The notes: generated by a model from the sequence alone, not told the origin. A DNA stretch of 64,000 nt from Streptomyces roseirectus (GCF_014489635.1 NZ_CP060828.1:744001-808000); one strand, 5' to 3'; shown: positions 25,229 through 33,807, counted from the first letter of the stretch. Translations and numbers: made by a program.

Positions 25229-26035
25229 ATGGCCGGCGAGAAGGCGGCGGGGGCGCTCAAGCGGAAGGTGTACGAGAGTGAACTGCTGCGCCTGCAGACG
25301 GAGTTGGTGAAGCTTCAGGAGTGGGTGCGGGCGACGGGCGCGCGGCTGGTCGTCGTCTTCGAGGGGCGGGACGCGGCGGGGAAGGGCGGGACGATCAAGC
25401 GGGTCACGGAGCATCTGAACCCCCGTGTCGCACGGGTCGTGGCGCTGCCGAAGCCGACCGAGCGGGAACGTACGCAGTGGTATTTCCAGCGGTACGTGGA
25501 GCACCTTCCGGCGGCCGGGGAGATCGTCCTGCTGGACCGTTCCTGGTACAACCGGGCCGGCGTCGAGCACGTGATGGGGTTCTGCACGAAGGAGGAGTAC
25601 CAGCGTTTCCTGCGGCAGTGCCCGATCTTCGAGCGGATGCTCGTGGAGGACGGGATCCTGCTGCGCAAGTACTGGTTCTCGGTGAGCGACGGCGAGCAGC
25701 AGGACCGGTTCCGCAAGCGTCTCGACGACCCGGTGCGCCGCTGGAAGCTCTCGCCGATGGACCTGGAGTCGATCACCCGCTGGGAGGCGTACTCGCGGGC
25801 GAAGGACGAGATGCTGGTGCACACGGACATCCCGGACGCGCCGTGGCTGGTCGTGGAGAGCGACGACAAGAAGCGGGCGCGGCTGAACATGATCGCGCAT
25901 CTGCTGGGCTCGGTGCCGTACCACGAAGTGCCGCTGCCGGTCCTGGAGTTGCCGGAGCGTCCGCCGTCGACGGGGTACGTGCGTCCGCCGCGTGATCTCC
26001 AGAACTATGTGCCGGACCACGCGGCAAGCCTCTGA
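25229..26035 (+). CDS. ppk2: Polyphosphate kinase 2
   Basis: A 268-residue PPK2-family kinase that moves phosphate between polyphosphate and nucleotides. The Walker A loop GRDAAGKGG is at residues 46-54, and the Walker B plus lid segment LLDRSWYNRAGVE is near residue 105. Conserved LPKPTERERTQWYFQRYV and RKYWFSVS segments follow. The single-domain length fits class I/III PPK2. ATG 25229 is preceded by GAAAGAGG. The preferred nucleotide cannot be decided by eye. Confidence 0.92.
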   Translation: MAGEKAAGALKRKVYESELLRLQTELVKLQEWVRATGARLVVVFEGRDAAGKGGTIKRVTEHLNPRVARVVALPKPTERERTQWYFQRYVEHLPAAGEIVLLDRSWYNRAGVEHVMGFCTKEEYQRFLRQCPIFERMLVEDGILLRKYWFSVSDGEQQDRFRKRLDDPVRRWKLSPMDLESITRWEAYSRAKDEMLVHTDIPDAPWLVVESDDKKRARLNMIAHLLGSVPYHEVPLPVLELPERPPSTGYVRPPRDLQNYVPDHAASL

Positions 26036-26133
26036 CCTGCACCCTTACTTGACCCAAGATCCTTGCGGCGAGGCGGCGCACTCAACTAGCGTCCCCCGAA
26101 AGAAGGTTTCTGCGACGAGGGAGGCCGTATGCC

Positions 26134-27681
26134 GTGCCAGTGGACGGCGGCCGGATCATGACCGCGTACAACCTCGCCGGGTTCCTGGAGGACTCGGCCG
26201 CCCGCCACCCGGAGCGCACCGCGATCGTCTTCGGCGAGCTGCGGCTGTCGTACGCGCAGACCGACGCGGCGGCGAACCAGGTCGCGAACCTGCTGACCGG
26301 GGCCGGGGTGCGGCCGGGCGACAAGGTCGCGCTGTCGATGCCGAACCTGCCGTACTTCACGTTCGCCTACTACGGCATCCTCAAGGCGGGCGCGACGGTC
26401 GTCCCGCTGAACGTGCTGCTGAAGCCGCGCGAGCTGGCGTACCACTTGGCGGACTCGGGCGCCTCGGCGTACATCGCGTTCGAGGGGACGCCGGAGCTGC
26501 CGATCGGGGCGTACGCGCGCGAGGCCGCGGGCGAGGTGGACGGCGTCGAGCTGTTCGTCGTCGACCCCGCGCGGGAGCTGCCGTGGGCGGGGCGTACGCC
26601 GGTGTTCGAGACGGTGGTGACGGACGAGGACGACACGGCCGTCATCCTCTACACCTCGGGTACTACGGGTCGCCCCAAGGGTGCCGAGCTGCGGCACCGG
26701 AACATGCGGGACAACGTCCTGATCGACGAGGCGCTGTTCGGGGCGTCGGTGGAGCGGCCGGACACGTTCCTGTGCGTGCTGCCGCTGTTCCACTCCTTCG
26801 GGCAGACGGTCGTCCAGAACGGGGCGCTCGCGTACGGCGGGACGATCGTGATGCTGCCCCGGTTCGAGCCGGCGGCGGCGCTGAAGGCGATGCTGGCCGA
26901 GGAGGTGACGTTCTTCGGCGGGGTTCCGACGATGTACTGGGCGCTGCTCGGCGCGCTGGACGGCTCCGTGGACGTCGAGGCCCTGGCCCGCAATCTGCGG
27001 GTGGCGGTCTCGGGCGGGTCGGCGTTGCCGCGTGAGGTGCACCGGGCGTTCCGGGAGCGGTTCGGGGTGACCATCCTTGAGGGGTACGGGTTGTCGGAGA
27101 CGTCTCCGGTGGCCGCGTTCTCCGTGCTCGGCCAGGAGCCCCGCCCCGGGTCCATCGGCGTGCCCGTGCCGGGCGTCGAGATGCGGCTCCTCGACGGGGA
27201 CGGCTCCGAGGTGACGGGTGGCACCGACGCGATCGGGGAGATCGCCGTCAAGGGGCACAACGTCATGAAGGGGTACTACCGGCGCCCCGAGGCGACGGCC
27301 GAAGTGCTGTCCGAGGACGGCTGGTTCCGGACCGGGGACCTCGGGCGGCGGGACGCGGACGGCTACTACTACATCGTCGACCGCGCCAAGGACATGATCA
27401 TCCGGGGTGGGTTCAACGTGTACCCCCGGGAGATCGAGGAGCTGCTGATGGAGCATCCGGCGGTGTCCCTGGTCGCGGTGATCGGGGTGCCGCATCCCTC
27501 GCACGGGGAGGAGATCAAGGCGGTCGTCGTGCGCCGGGCGGGCGTCGAGGTCACCGGGGACGAGCTGGTCGAGTGGGCGAAGGAGCGGCTGGCGGCGTAC
27601 AAGTACCCGCGGGTGGTGGAGTTCGCGGACGCGCTGCCGATGACGTCGACGGGGAAGATCCTGAAGCGGGAGATCGGCTGA
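26134..27681 (+). CDS. Acyl-CoA synthetase (long-chain fatty acid-CoA ligase)
   Basis: A 515-residue AMP-forming acyl-CoA ligase. The ATP loop is LYTSGTTGRPKGAE, the adenylation motif YGLSETSP, the hinge WFRTGDLGRRDADGYYYIVD, and the catalytic lysine is in TSTGKILKRE. GTG 26134 is chosen because AGGGAGG lies 9 bases upstream; ATG 26158 is the alternative. It is followed by a strong hairpin (27686-27720) and a TetR gene. It is not a clear FadD3 orthologue, so I do not assign it to the HIP pathway. Confidence 0.88.
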   Translation: MPVDGGRIMTAYNLAGFLEDSAARHPERTAIVFGELRLSYAQTDAAANQVANLLTGAGVRPGDKVALSMPNLPYFTFAYYGILKAGATVVPLNVLLKPRELAYHLADSGASAYIAFEGTPELPIGAYAREAAGEVDGVELFVVDPARELPWAGRTPVFETVVTDEDDTAVILYTSGTTGRPKGAELRHRNMRDNVLIDEALFGASVERPDTFLCVLPLFHSFGQTVVQNGALAYGGTIVMLPRFEPAAALKAMLAEEVTFFGGVPTMYWALLGALDGSVDVEALARNLRVAVSGGSALPREVHRAFRERFGVTILEGYGLSETSPVAAFSVLGQEPRPGSIGVPVPGVEMRLLDGDGSEVTGGTDAIGEIAVKGHNVMKGYYRRPEATAEVLSEDGWFRTGDLGRRDADGYYYIVDRAKDMIIRGGFNVYPREIEELLMEHPAVSLVAVIGVPHPSHGEEIKAVVVRRAGVEVTGDELVEWAKERLAAYKYPRVVEFADALPMTSTGKILKREIG

Positions 27682-27685
27682 GCGG

Positions 27686-27720
27686 GGCGGCGGGGGCGCT
27701 CACCGGGTGCCCCCGCCGCC
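27686..27720 (+). terminator. Hairpin after the acyl-CoA ligase gene
   Basis: GGCGGCGGGGGC pairs perfectly with GCCCCCGCCGCC over a 12-bp stem with an 11-base loop. It has no U-tract, as is usual in Streptomyces. It directly abuts the GTG start of the TetR gene, so it could also affect that gene's translation. Confidence 0.6.
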
Positions 27721-28344
27721 GTGAAGTACGGTCTGACGGTGACCACACCACGTAAGCCGAGGGGCCCGTACCGCAAGGGACTTGAGCGGCGAGAACAGAT
27801 CCTGCGGGCGGCTCTGGAGGTGTTCAGCGAGCACGGTGAGCGGGGTGCGTCGCTGAAGGAGGTCGCGGACCGGGTGGGGATGTCGCAGGCGGGGGTGCTG
27901 CACTACTTCGGCTCGCGCGAGGAGCTGTTCGTGGCGGTGCTCGCGGAGCGCGACGCGCGGGACGGGCGGGCGACGGCCGACGCGGGTTCCCCGGGCGAGG
28001 CGCTGGCGCGGACGGTCGTGCGGAACGCGGGGCAGCGGGGTCTGGTCGATCTGTTCGTGACGCTGTCCGCCGCCGCGTCCGATCCCCAGCACCCGGCGCA
28101 CGGGTTCTTCACGCGCCGCTACGACGAGCTGACGCGCTCCCTCGCCGAGGGGATGCGGGAGGGCCAGGAGCGCGGGGAGACCCGGACGGACGTCACGCCC
28201 GAGCAGTTGGCGCGGATGCTGATCGCGCTGTCGGACGGGCTCCAGTTGCAGTGGCTGCTGGATCCGGGGGTGGAGATGGCGGAGACGATCGAGGCGTTCA
28301 ACCGGATGTGCGGGTCGGGGACCGGGACCCGCACCAAAACCTAG
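27721..28344 (+). CDS. TetR-family transcriptional regulator
   Basis: A 207-residue TetR regulator. The DNA-binding helices are RREQILRAALEVFSEHG, then SLKEVADRVGMSQAGVLHYF. The C-terminal ligand domain ends with ALSDGLQLQWLLDPGVEM, a pattern common in actinobacterial TetR proteins near catabolic or glycosidase genes. GTG 27721 gives the full length; GTG 27739 is an alternative start. It is upstream of the GH3 beta-glucosidase on the same strand, 65 bases away, so it may regulate that gene or the ligase. Confidence 0.85.
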   Translation: MKYGLTVTTPRKPRGPYRKGLERREQILRAALEVFSEHGERGASLKEVADRVGMSQAGVLHYFGSREELFVAVLAERDARDGRATADAGSPGEALARTVVRNAGQRGLVDLFVTLSAAASDPQHPAHGFFTRRYDELTRSLAEGMREGQERGETRTDVTPEQLARMLIALSDGLQLQWLLDPGVEMAETIEAFNRMCGSGTGTRTKT

Positions 28345-28409
28345 CGTCGTTCGCTTTCCACGCCTAGAGTCGGCCTCACCCGTGCCCCCTCTCGTGAGGA
28401 CCCCGCGTC

Positions 28410-30614
28410 ATGGCCGACCCGACCCCGCTGGACCTCGACACCAAGACCGCGCTCCTGTCCGGCAGGGACATGTGGACGACCGAGTCCACCGAGGCCGCTG
28501 GTGTCCCCTCGCTCCTGATGTGCGACGGCCCGCACGGCGTCCGCAAGCAGTCCGGCGGGGCCACCGAGGTCCACGACAGCGAACCGGCGACCTGTTTCCC
28601 CCCGGCGGTGGCGCTCGCGTCGAGCTGGGACCCGGAGCTACTGCGCGGCGTCGGCGAGGCCCTGGGCCGGGAGGCCCGCGCGCAGGGCGTGGACGTCCTG
28701 CTCGGCCCCGGCGTGAACATCAAGCGCTCCCCGCTGTGCGGCCGCAACTTCGAGTACTTCTCGGAGGATCCGCTGCTCAGCGGCGTCCTCGGGGCCGCGC
28801 ATGTGAGCGGCGTGCAGAGCCAGGGCGTCGGCGCGTCGGTGAAGCACTTCGCGGCCAACAACCAGGAGACGGACCGCATGCGGGTGAGCGCGGACGTCGA
28901 CGAGCGCGCGCTGCGGGAGATCTACCTCCCGGCGTTCGAGCGGATCGTGAAGGAGGCCCGCCCGGCGACGGTGATGGCGGCCTACAACCGGGTCAACGGC
29001 GTGCACGCGACGCAGCACCGCGCGCTGCTGGCCGGGATCCTGCGCGAGGAGTGGGGCTTCGACGGTCTGGTCGTCTCCGACTGGGGCGCGGTCGCCGACC
29101 GGGTCGCGGCGCTCGTCGCGGGCACCGACCTGGAGATGCCGGGCACGGGCGGACGCACGGACGCGGAGGTCGCGGCGGCGGTCCGCGAGGGCCGGCTCGA
29201 CGAGGCGGTCGTCGACACCGCCGTGGGCCGCCTGCGGGAACTGGCACGCCGGGTGCGCGCCGAGTCCGGGGCCGACGGGTCGGGGGCCGCCGGGTCCGAC
29301 ACCAAGGGGTCCGGCGCCGACGGGTCCGGCGCCCCGGGGTTCGACGTCGACGCCCACCACCGCCTCGCCCGCGAGGCCGCCGCCGACTGCCTGGTCCTGC
29401 TGAAGAACGACGACGGCACGCTCCCCCTCGCCCCGGCCACCCGGATCGCCGTCCTGGGCGAGTTCGCCCGGCGTCCGCGCTACCAGGGCGGCGGCAGCTC
29501 GCACGTCAACGCGACCCGCGTGGACAGCCCGTTGGACGAGCTGCGCTTGCGACTCCCGGACGCCCGGGTCGACTTCACGGACGATCCGGCGCAGGCCGCC
29601 GATGCCGACGTCGCGGTGGTGTTCGCCGGGCTGCGGGAGGAGGACGAGTCGGAGGGCTTCGACCGCGAACACCTCCGACTCCCCGCCGACCAGGTCGAGT
29701 TGATCCGCGCGGCGGCGACGGCGGCCCCGCGCACGGTGGTCGTCCTGCTGAACGGCGGCGTGGTGAGCCTGGAGGAGTGGTACGCGGACGTGGACGCGGT
29801 GGTCGAGGCGTGGCTGCCGGGCCAGGCGGGCGGCGGCGCGATCGCGGACGTGCTGAGCGGGCGCGTGAACCCGTCGGGGCGGCTCGCGGAGACGGTCCCG
29901 CTCCGCCTCCAGGACACCCCGGCGTACCTCAACTTCCCCGGCGGGCAAGGACATGTGCGCTACGGGGAGGGCGTGATGGTCGGCTACCGGTACTACGAGA
30001 GCGCCGAGGTCGCCGTCCGGCACCCCTTCGGACACGGCCTGAGCTACACGTCGTTCGAGGAGACCGGGTTCCGGGTGGAGCGGACGGGCGCGGACACGGC
30101 GACGGTGTCCGTGACGGTCACGAACACGGGCGGGCGCTTCGGGAAGCACGTCGTGCAGGTGTACGTCGCTCCGGCGGGGCGTCCGGTGGTCAGTCCCGTG
30201 CGTGAGCTGCGCGCGTTCACGAAGGTGGCGCTGGCGCCGGGTGAGAGTACTGTCGTCGAACTCCCGCTGGAGCGGCGGGCGTTCGCGTTCTGGGACATCG
30301 AGCGCGGGGACTGGACGGTGTCGGCGGGCCGGTACGAGGTGCAGCTCGGGCGGGACGCGCACACCGTACTCGCGTCGGTGGGCGTGGAGTTGGCGGGGGA
30401 CCGGTACCGGCGGCCGCTGACGGTGGAGTCGCCGGTGTCGGAGTGGTTCGCGCACGACGCGGCGGGTCCGGCGCTGCGCAAGGCGTTGGCGGGCGGGCGG
30501 ATGGTCGGGGACGACGTGCTGCGGATGATCGCGTCGATGCCGATGCGGCAGTTCCTGGCGTTTCTGCCGGAGCCGTTGCCGCAGGGGCTGCTGGAGGAGC
30601 TGTCGGAGGCGTAG
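28410..30614 (+). CDS. Beta-glucosidase-type glycoside hydrolase, family GH3
   Basis: A 734-residue GH3 enzyme without a signal peptide, so it is intracellular and suited to imported oligosaccharides. The N-terminal barrel has KHFAANNQE and nucleophile Asp224 in VVSDWGAV. The second alpha/beta domain begins near residue 315, with LLKNDDGTLPL. A fibronectin-III-like C-terminal domain includes HPFGHGLSYTSF. An unusual Gly/Ser/Asp linker of repeated GADGSG-like units separates the first two domains at about residues 285-311. The most likely role is removing terminal beta-glucosyl (or xylosyl) residues. Confidence 0.9.
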   Translation: MADPTPLDLDTKTALLSGRDMWTTESTEAAGVPSLLMCDGPHGVRKQSGGATEVHDSEPATCFPPAVALASSWDPELLRGVGEALGREARAQGVDVLLGPGVNIKRSPLCGRNFEYFSEDPLLSGVLGAAHVSGVQSQGVGASVKHFAANNQETDRMRVSADVDERALREIYLPAFERIVKEARPATVMAAYNRVNGVHATQHRALLAGILREEWGFDGLVVSDWGAVADRVAALVAGTDLEMPGTGGRTDAEVAAAVREGRLDEAVVDTAVGRLRELARRVRAESGADGSGAAGSDTKGSGADGSGAPGFDVDAHHRLAREAAADCLVLLKNDDGTLPLAPATRIAVLGEFARRPRYQGGGSSHVNATRVDSPLDELRLRLPDARVDFTDDPAQAADADVAVVFAGLREEDESEGFDREHLRLPADQVELIRAAATAAPRTVVVLLNGGVVSLEEWYADVDAVVEAWLPGQAGGGAIADVLSGRVNPSGRLAETVPLRLQDTPAYLNFPGGQGHVRYGEGVMVGYRYYESAEVAVRHPFGHGLSYTSFEETGFRVERTGADTATVSVTVTNTGGRFGKHVVQVYVAPAGRPVVSPVRELRAFTKVALAPGESTVVELPLERRAFAFWDIERGDWTVSAGRYEVQLGRDAHTVLASVGVELAGDRYRRPLTVESPVSEWFAHDAAGPALRKALAGGRMVGDDVLRMIASMPMRQFLAFLPEPLPQGLLEELSEA

Positions 30615-30635
30615 GCCGGGAGATGGATGGTGCCG

Positions 30636-30653
30636 ACCTAGCGTTTGCTTGGT
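30636..30653 (-). promoter_or_regulatory. KstR2-like operator at the SDR promoter
   Basis: On the minus strand ACCAAGCAAACGCTAGGT matches 16 of 18 positions with 33743-33760. The inner 14 bases resemble the KstR2 consensus AnCAAGnnCTTGnT with two departures. It lies just upstream of a candidate -10 (TACTGT, 30663-30668). Confidence 0.5.
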
Positions 30654-30674
30654 TCCGGTGGCTACTGTGGGCGC

Positions 30675-31421
30675 ATGGCCCTCCAGTTGGACATGTCGGG
30701 CAAGGTCGTCCTGGTCACCGGCGGCACGCGCGGGGTCGGGGCGGGGATCGCGCAGACGTTCCTGGAGGCGGGCGCCCACGTCGAGGTGTGCGCCCGCGGC
30801 GAGCCGCCCGAACTCCCGGCGCGCTTCACCCGGTTGGACGTCCGTGACCCGGAGCAGGTGGAGGCGTGGGTCGCGGACGTGGCGCGGCGGTGCGGGCGGG
30901 TCGACGTCGCCGTCAACAACGCGGGCGGCGCGCCGTACGCCGATTTCGCGGGCGCCTCGCCGGGGTTCCACCGCAAGGTCACCGAGCTGAACTTCCTCGC
31001 GCCGGTCTACGTGTGCCGGGCGGTGTTCCCGGTCATGGCGGACGGCGGGGTCGTCCTGAACGTCACCTCGATCAGCGCCCGCCGGGTGAGTCCGGGGACG
31101 GCGGTGTACGGGGCGGCGAAGGCGGCGCTGGAGAGCCTGACGGCGTCGCTGGCGGTGGAGTGGGCGCCCCGGGTGCGGGTGAACGCGGTGAGCTGCGGGC
31201 TGGTGGCGACGCCGGGTTCGATGGCCCACTACGGGGACGCGGCGCAGGTCGCGCGGGTCGCGGCGACGATCCCGCGCGGGGTGTTCGCCCGCCCCGAGGA
31301 CATCGGCGGCGCCTGCGTCCTGCTGGCGTCACCGCTCGCGGCGCATGTGACGGGGGCGGTGCTGAACGTGGACGGGGGCGGCGAGTGGCCGGCGTTCCTG
31401 CGGCACACGCCGAACGCGTGA
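30675..31421 (+). CDS. Short-chain dehydrogenase (Rv3549c-like, HIP cluster)
   Basis: A 248-residue SDR. The nucleotide loop is VTGGTRGVGAGIAQTF, NNAGG follows, and the catalytic Ser-Tyr-Lys is SIS...YGAAK. There is no ribosome binding site before ATG 30675, and a TACTGT -10 ends 6 bases upstream, so the mRNA is probably leaderless. It carries a KstR2-like site at its promoter and precedes the KstR2-like regulator. By position and sequence it resembles the Rv3549c dehydrogenase of the mycobacterial steroid C/D-ring regulon, recalled rather than aligned. Confidence 0.8.
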   Translation: MALQLDMSGKVVLVTGGTRGVGAGIAQTFLEAGAHVEVCARGEPPELPARFTRLDVRDPEQVEAWVADVARRCGRVDVAVNNAGGAPYADFAGASPGFHRKVTELNFLAPVYVCRAVFPVMADGGVVLNVTSISARRVSPGTAVYGAAKAALESLTASLAVEWAPRVRVNAVSCGLVATPGSMAHYGDAAQVARVAATIPRGVFARPEDIGGACVLLASPLAAHVTGAVLNVDGGGEWPAFLRHTPNA

Positions 31422-31434
31422 CCAAACGCTTGGT
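31421..31434. promoter_or_regulatory. KstR2-like operator upstream of the TetR regulator
   Basis: ACCAAACGCTTGGT is a 14-bp near-perfect palindrome that fits AnCAAGnnCTTGnT at all but one specified position. It overlaps the expected -35 zone of the regulator gene, with TATGCT at 31438-31443 as candidate -10, so autorepression is likely. Confidence 0.6.
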
Positions 31435-31481
31435 CGTTATGCTGAGCGCCGCACCAGGCACGGCGGGAAGGAAGCAGCGAC

Positions 31482-32114
31482 ATGGCGGTACGACGCCCCG
31501 TCCGTACGGCGGCCGACAACGGCGGCGCCCCGAAGGGGGGTTCGGACCGGCGGGCCGAACTCCTGCGGATCGCGGCCCGGTTGTTCGCGTCCCGGGGCTA
31601 CACGCAGACCACGGTGCGAGACATCGCCGACGAGGCGGGGATCCTCTCGGGCAGCCTGTACCACCACTTCGCGTCGAAGGAGGAGATGCTCGACGAGATC
31701 CTGCGCGACTTCCTCGGCCGTCTCCTGGAGCGGTTCGCCGCGATCGAGCAGGCGGAGCAGGACCCCCGGAAGGTGCTCGACCTGCTCGTTCAGCACTCCT
31801 TCGCCGTGATACACGAGACGCCGGACGCGGTCGCCCTCTACCAGAACGAGTCGGCGTCCCTGAGCGGCCAGCCCCGGTTCGCGTACGTCGACCAGTGGGG
31901 CCGCAGGATCGAGAGGATCTGGCTGCGCGCGCTGACGGCGGGCCAGGAGTCCGGGGTGTTCCGCGCGGATGTCGACGCCCGGCTCACCTACCGGTTCATC
32001 CGGGACACGGTGTGGTGCTCGGTGCGCTGGTACCGCCCGCGCGGCCGGTTCCGCCACGAGGCGGTCTCCGAGCAGTACCTGCGCATCCTGTACGGCGGTC
32101 TGGTCACGGAGTGA
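31482..32114 (+). CDS. kstR2: TetR-family regulator, KstR2-like
   Basis: A 210-residue TetR regulator. The DNA-binding block TTVRDIADEAGILSGSLYHH with FASKEEML, and the C-terminal YRFIRDTVWCSVRWYRPRG, closely match my memory of KstR2, the repressor of HIP (steroid ring C/D) catabolism. KstR2 is released by HIP-CoA. Genes of that regulon flank it on both sides (ipdA/B, ipdF, ipdC, echA20, acyl-CoA dehydrogenases). A palindromic operator precedes it. Its 3' end overlaps the convergent ipdB gene by 11 bases. Confidence 0.8.
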   Translation: MAVRRPVRTAADNGGAPKGGSDRRAELLRIAARLFASRGYTQTTVRDIADEAGILSGSLYHHFASKEEMLDEILRDFLGRLLERFAAIEQAEQDPRKVLDLLVQHSFAVIHETPDAVALYQNESASLSGQPRFAYVDQWGRRIERIWLRALTAGQESGVFRADVDARLTYRFIRDTVWCSVRWYRPRGRFRHEAVSEQYLRILYGGLVTE

Positions 32115-32847
32115 CGGGAACCTCCCGGTTCCGTAGCCCCCGGGGGTCGATCTCCTCGCGGATCAGGCGCAGTTCGGTCGGATCGGGCTCGCGGGTCGCG
32201 GTGACGCCGGTCGCGTCGAGCGGGAAGCCGGTCGCGGCGCGGACGTCGTCGACGGTGACGCCGGGGTGCACGGAGCGGATGCGCAGGCGGCCGTCGTCGC
32301 CGTAGTCCAGGACCGCCAAGTCGGTGACGACGACGCCGAGGTGATGGAACGTCAGTTTGCTCGCGCGGTCGTTGCCGACGCCGCAGACCACGTCGACCCG
32401 CTCCACGAACACCTTCGGCGAGTGGCGGGGCACCCAGTAGTCGGTGCGGTGGTTGGCGGTGTTGCCGGGTGCGCCGCGTACGCCGATCAACTGGCGTGTG
32501 GGTTTGCGCCAGTTGCCGACGGCGGAGATGTTCTGGTTGCCGTAGCGGTCGAGTTGGCTCGCGCCCATCATGCTCTGCCGGCGTCCGCTCTCCACGAGGT
32601 CGAAGATCCGCCGGAACGGCACCCAGCCCTCGGCCACTCCCCCGTCGGCGGCCGTGCCGCCGAGCGGCGGCGGCTCGCTCATGAGGTACGCCTCGCCGTC
32701 GGAGAGGACGAGTTCGGGGCTGGTGGTCAGCCGGGCCAGCCGGACGCCGATCGTGGGGACGACGCCGACGGCGTGCGCCAGGATCTCGCCCGCGCCCTGC
32801 CAGGCGTCGGCGCAGGCGGTGGCGCACACCTCCGCGCGGGTGATCAT
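32104..32847 (-). CDS. ipdB: CoA-transferase family beta subunit, IpdB-like
   Basis: A 247-residue subunit of the IpdAB heterodimer. This complex has a CoA-transferase fold but hydrolyses the last steroid ring (COCHEA-CoA) in actinobacteria. Seen here are GVVPTIGVRLARLT, FDLVESGRRQSMMGASQLDR, and SAVGNWRKPTRQLIG. Its ATG overlaps the ipdA stop (ATGA, 32844-32847), so the subunits are translationally coupled. It is convergent with kstR2 with an 11-base overlap, leaving no room for a terminator between them. Confidence 0.82.
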   Translation of the reverse strand: MITRAEVCATACADAWQGAGEILAHAVGVVPTIGVRLARLTTSPELVLSDGEAYLMSEPPPLGGTAADGGVAEGWVPFRRIFDLVESGRRQSMMGASQLDRYGNQNISAVGNWRKPTRQLIGVRGAPGNTANHRTDYWVPRHSPKVFVERVDVVCGVGNDRASKLTFHHLGVVVTDLAVLDYGDDGRLRIRSVHPGVTVDDVRAATGFPLDATGVTATREPDPTELRLIREEIDPRGLRNREVPVTP

Positions 32848-33713
32848 CGGGCCTCCTCGGTGGCGCGTTCGGCGTGGAAGTCGGTGACGGCCCGCTGGTA
32901 GGCGCGTTCGTCGCCGTCCAGGAACCGCTTGCGGAACAGCTCCCACGCGCCGGGGTCCTTGGCGCTCGCCGCGTAGTGGGCCTGGAACGCCTCGTCGCGC
33001 GGGTGGTCGGGCGCGCAGGAGGTGAAGTGGGCGCCGTTCGGCGTCTCGATCACGCCGGTCACGAAGATGCGGCTGACCAGCAGCGTCTGGGCGGGGCCTT
33101 CGGCGAGGAGGTCGGGGACGACGCGTTCGGCGCTGACGTAGGTGCGGTCGGCGGCGCGGGCGAAGAGGTCGTCGAAGTACGGGTCGGGGCCCAGGTACTG
33201 GGCGTTCCCGGCGGGGTCGGCGCGGTTCAGGTGGATCAGGGCGACGTCCAGCGGGAGGGCCTTCATCGCGACGTACTCCTCGCCTGTGTAGGGGGAGTTG
33301 ACGGTTCTCAGGTCGGGGTTCATGGTCAGGACGTCGGAGCCGAGTCCGGCGCGGGTGGGCAGGAACGACAGGCGGCTCGCCGCCGCGCGCAGCCCGGTGA
33401 CGACCATGCCCTCGTCGTACTCGGCGGTCTCGATCTCGCCGCGTTCGCGGGCGGCGCGGAAGTGCGGGTCGAGGGGGATGGAGTCGAGCGAGACGAATCC
33501 GTAGACGAGTCTGCGCACCTTTCCCGCCGCGCACAGCAGTCCGGCGTCGGGGCCGCCGAAGGTGACGACGGTCAGGTCCCGCACGTCGCTGCGCAGGATC
33601 TCCCTGACCAGTGCCATGGGTTTGCGGCGGGATCCCCAGCCGCCGATCCCGATGGTCATGCCGGACTCGACGACTCCGGCGAACTCCTCCAACCGCACTG
33701 TCTTGTCGCCCAT
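32844..33713 (-). CDS. ipdA: CoA-transferase family alpha subunit, IpdA-like
   Basis: A 289-residue alpha subunit, the first gene of the ipdAB pair. The N-terminal GMTIGIGGWGSRRKPMALVR is the CoA-transferase glycine-rich region, followed by VTFGGPDAGLL, LGSDVLTMNPDL and PYTGEEYVAMKALPLDVAL. It starts at ATG 33713; the frame continues upstream without similarity. It is divergent from ipdF across a 94-base region with a KstR2-like operator at 33743-33760. The expected role is opening the remaining steroid-derived ring after HIP-CoA beta-oxidation. Confidence 0.82.
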   Translation of the reverse strand: MGDKTVRLEEFAGVVESGMTIGIGGWGSRRKPMALVREILRSDVRDLTVVTFGGPDAGLLCAAGKVRRLVYGFVSLDSIPLDPHFRAARERGEIETAEYDEGMVVTGLRAAASRLSFLPTRAGLGSDVLTMNPDLRTVNSPYTGEEYVAMKALPLDVALIHLNRADPAGNAQYLGPDPYFDDLFARAADRTYVSAERVVPDLLAEGPAQTLLVSRIFVTGVIETPNGAHFTSCAPDHPRDEAFQAHYAASAKDPGAWELFRKRFLDGDERAYQRAVTDFHAERATEEAR

Positions 33714-33742
33714 GGTGGCCCTCTCGGGTGTTCGGCACCTTG

Positions 33743-33760
33743 ACCAAACAAACGCTTGGT
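33743..33760 (+). promoter_or_regulatory. KstR2-like operator between ipdA and ipdF
   Basis: ACCAAACAAACGCTTGGT. Its last 14 bases differ at only one position from the site at 31421-31434. The TTGACC at 33740-33745 is a candidate -35 for ipdF, so the site would cover that promoter and lie close to the ipdA start. Confidence 0.6.
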
Positions 33761-33807
33761 GGGTTACCGTAGAACGCCGTTCCGGCTCCGGACAAGCAGG
33801 AGGGCTC

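Noticed and set aside
26055..26067. CAAG-ATC-CTTG upstream of the acyl-CoA ligase as a KstR2 site
   Set aside because: The spacer is 3 bases rather than 2 and the flanking A/T positions do not fit, unlike the three sites near 30.6-33.8 kb.
26134..27681. Assigning the acyl-CoA ligase as FadD3 (HIP-CoA ligase)
   Set aside because: Its sequence reads as a general long-chain ligase, it lies outside the operator-bearing cluster, and it has its own terminator and TetR neighbour.
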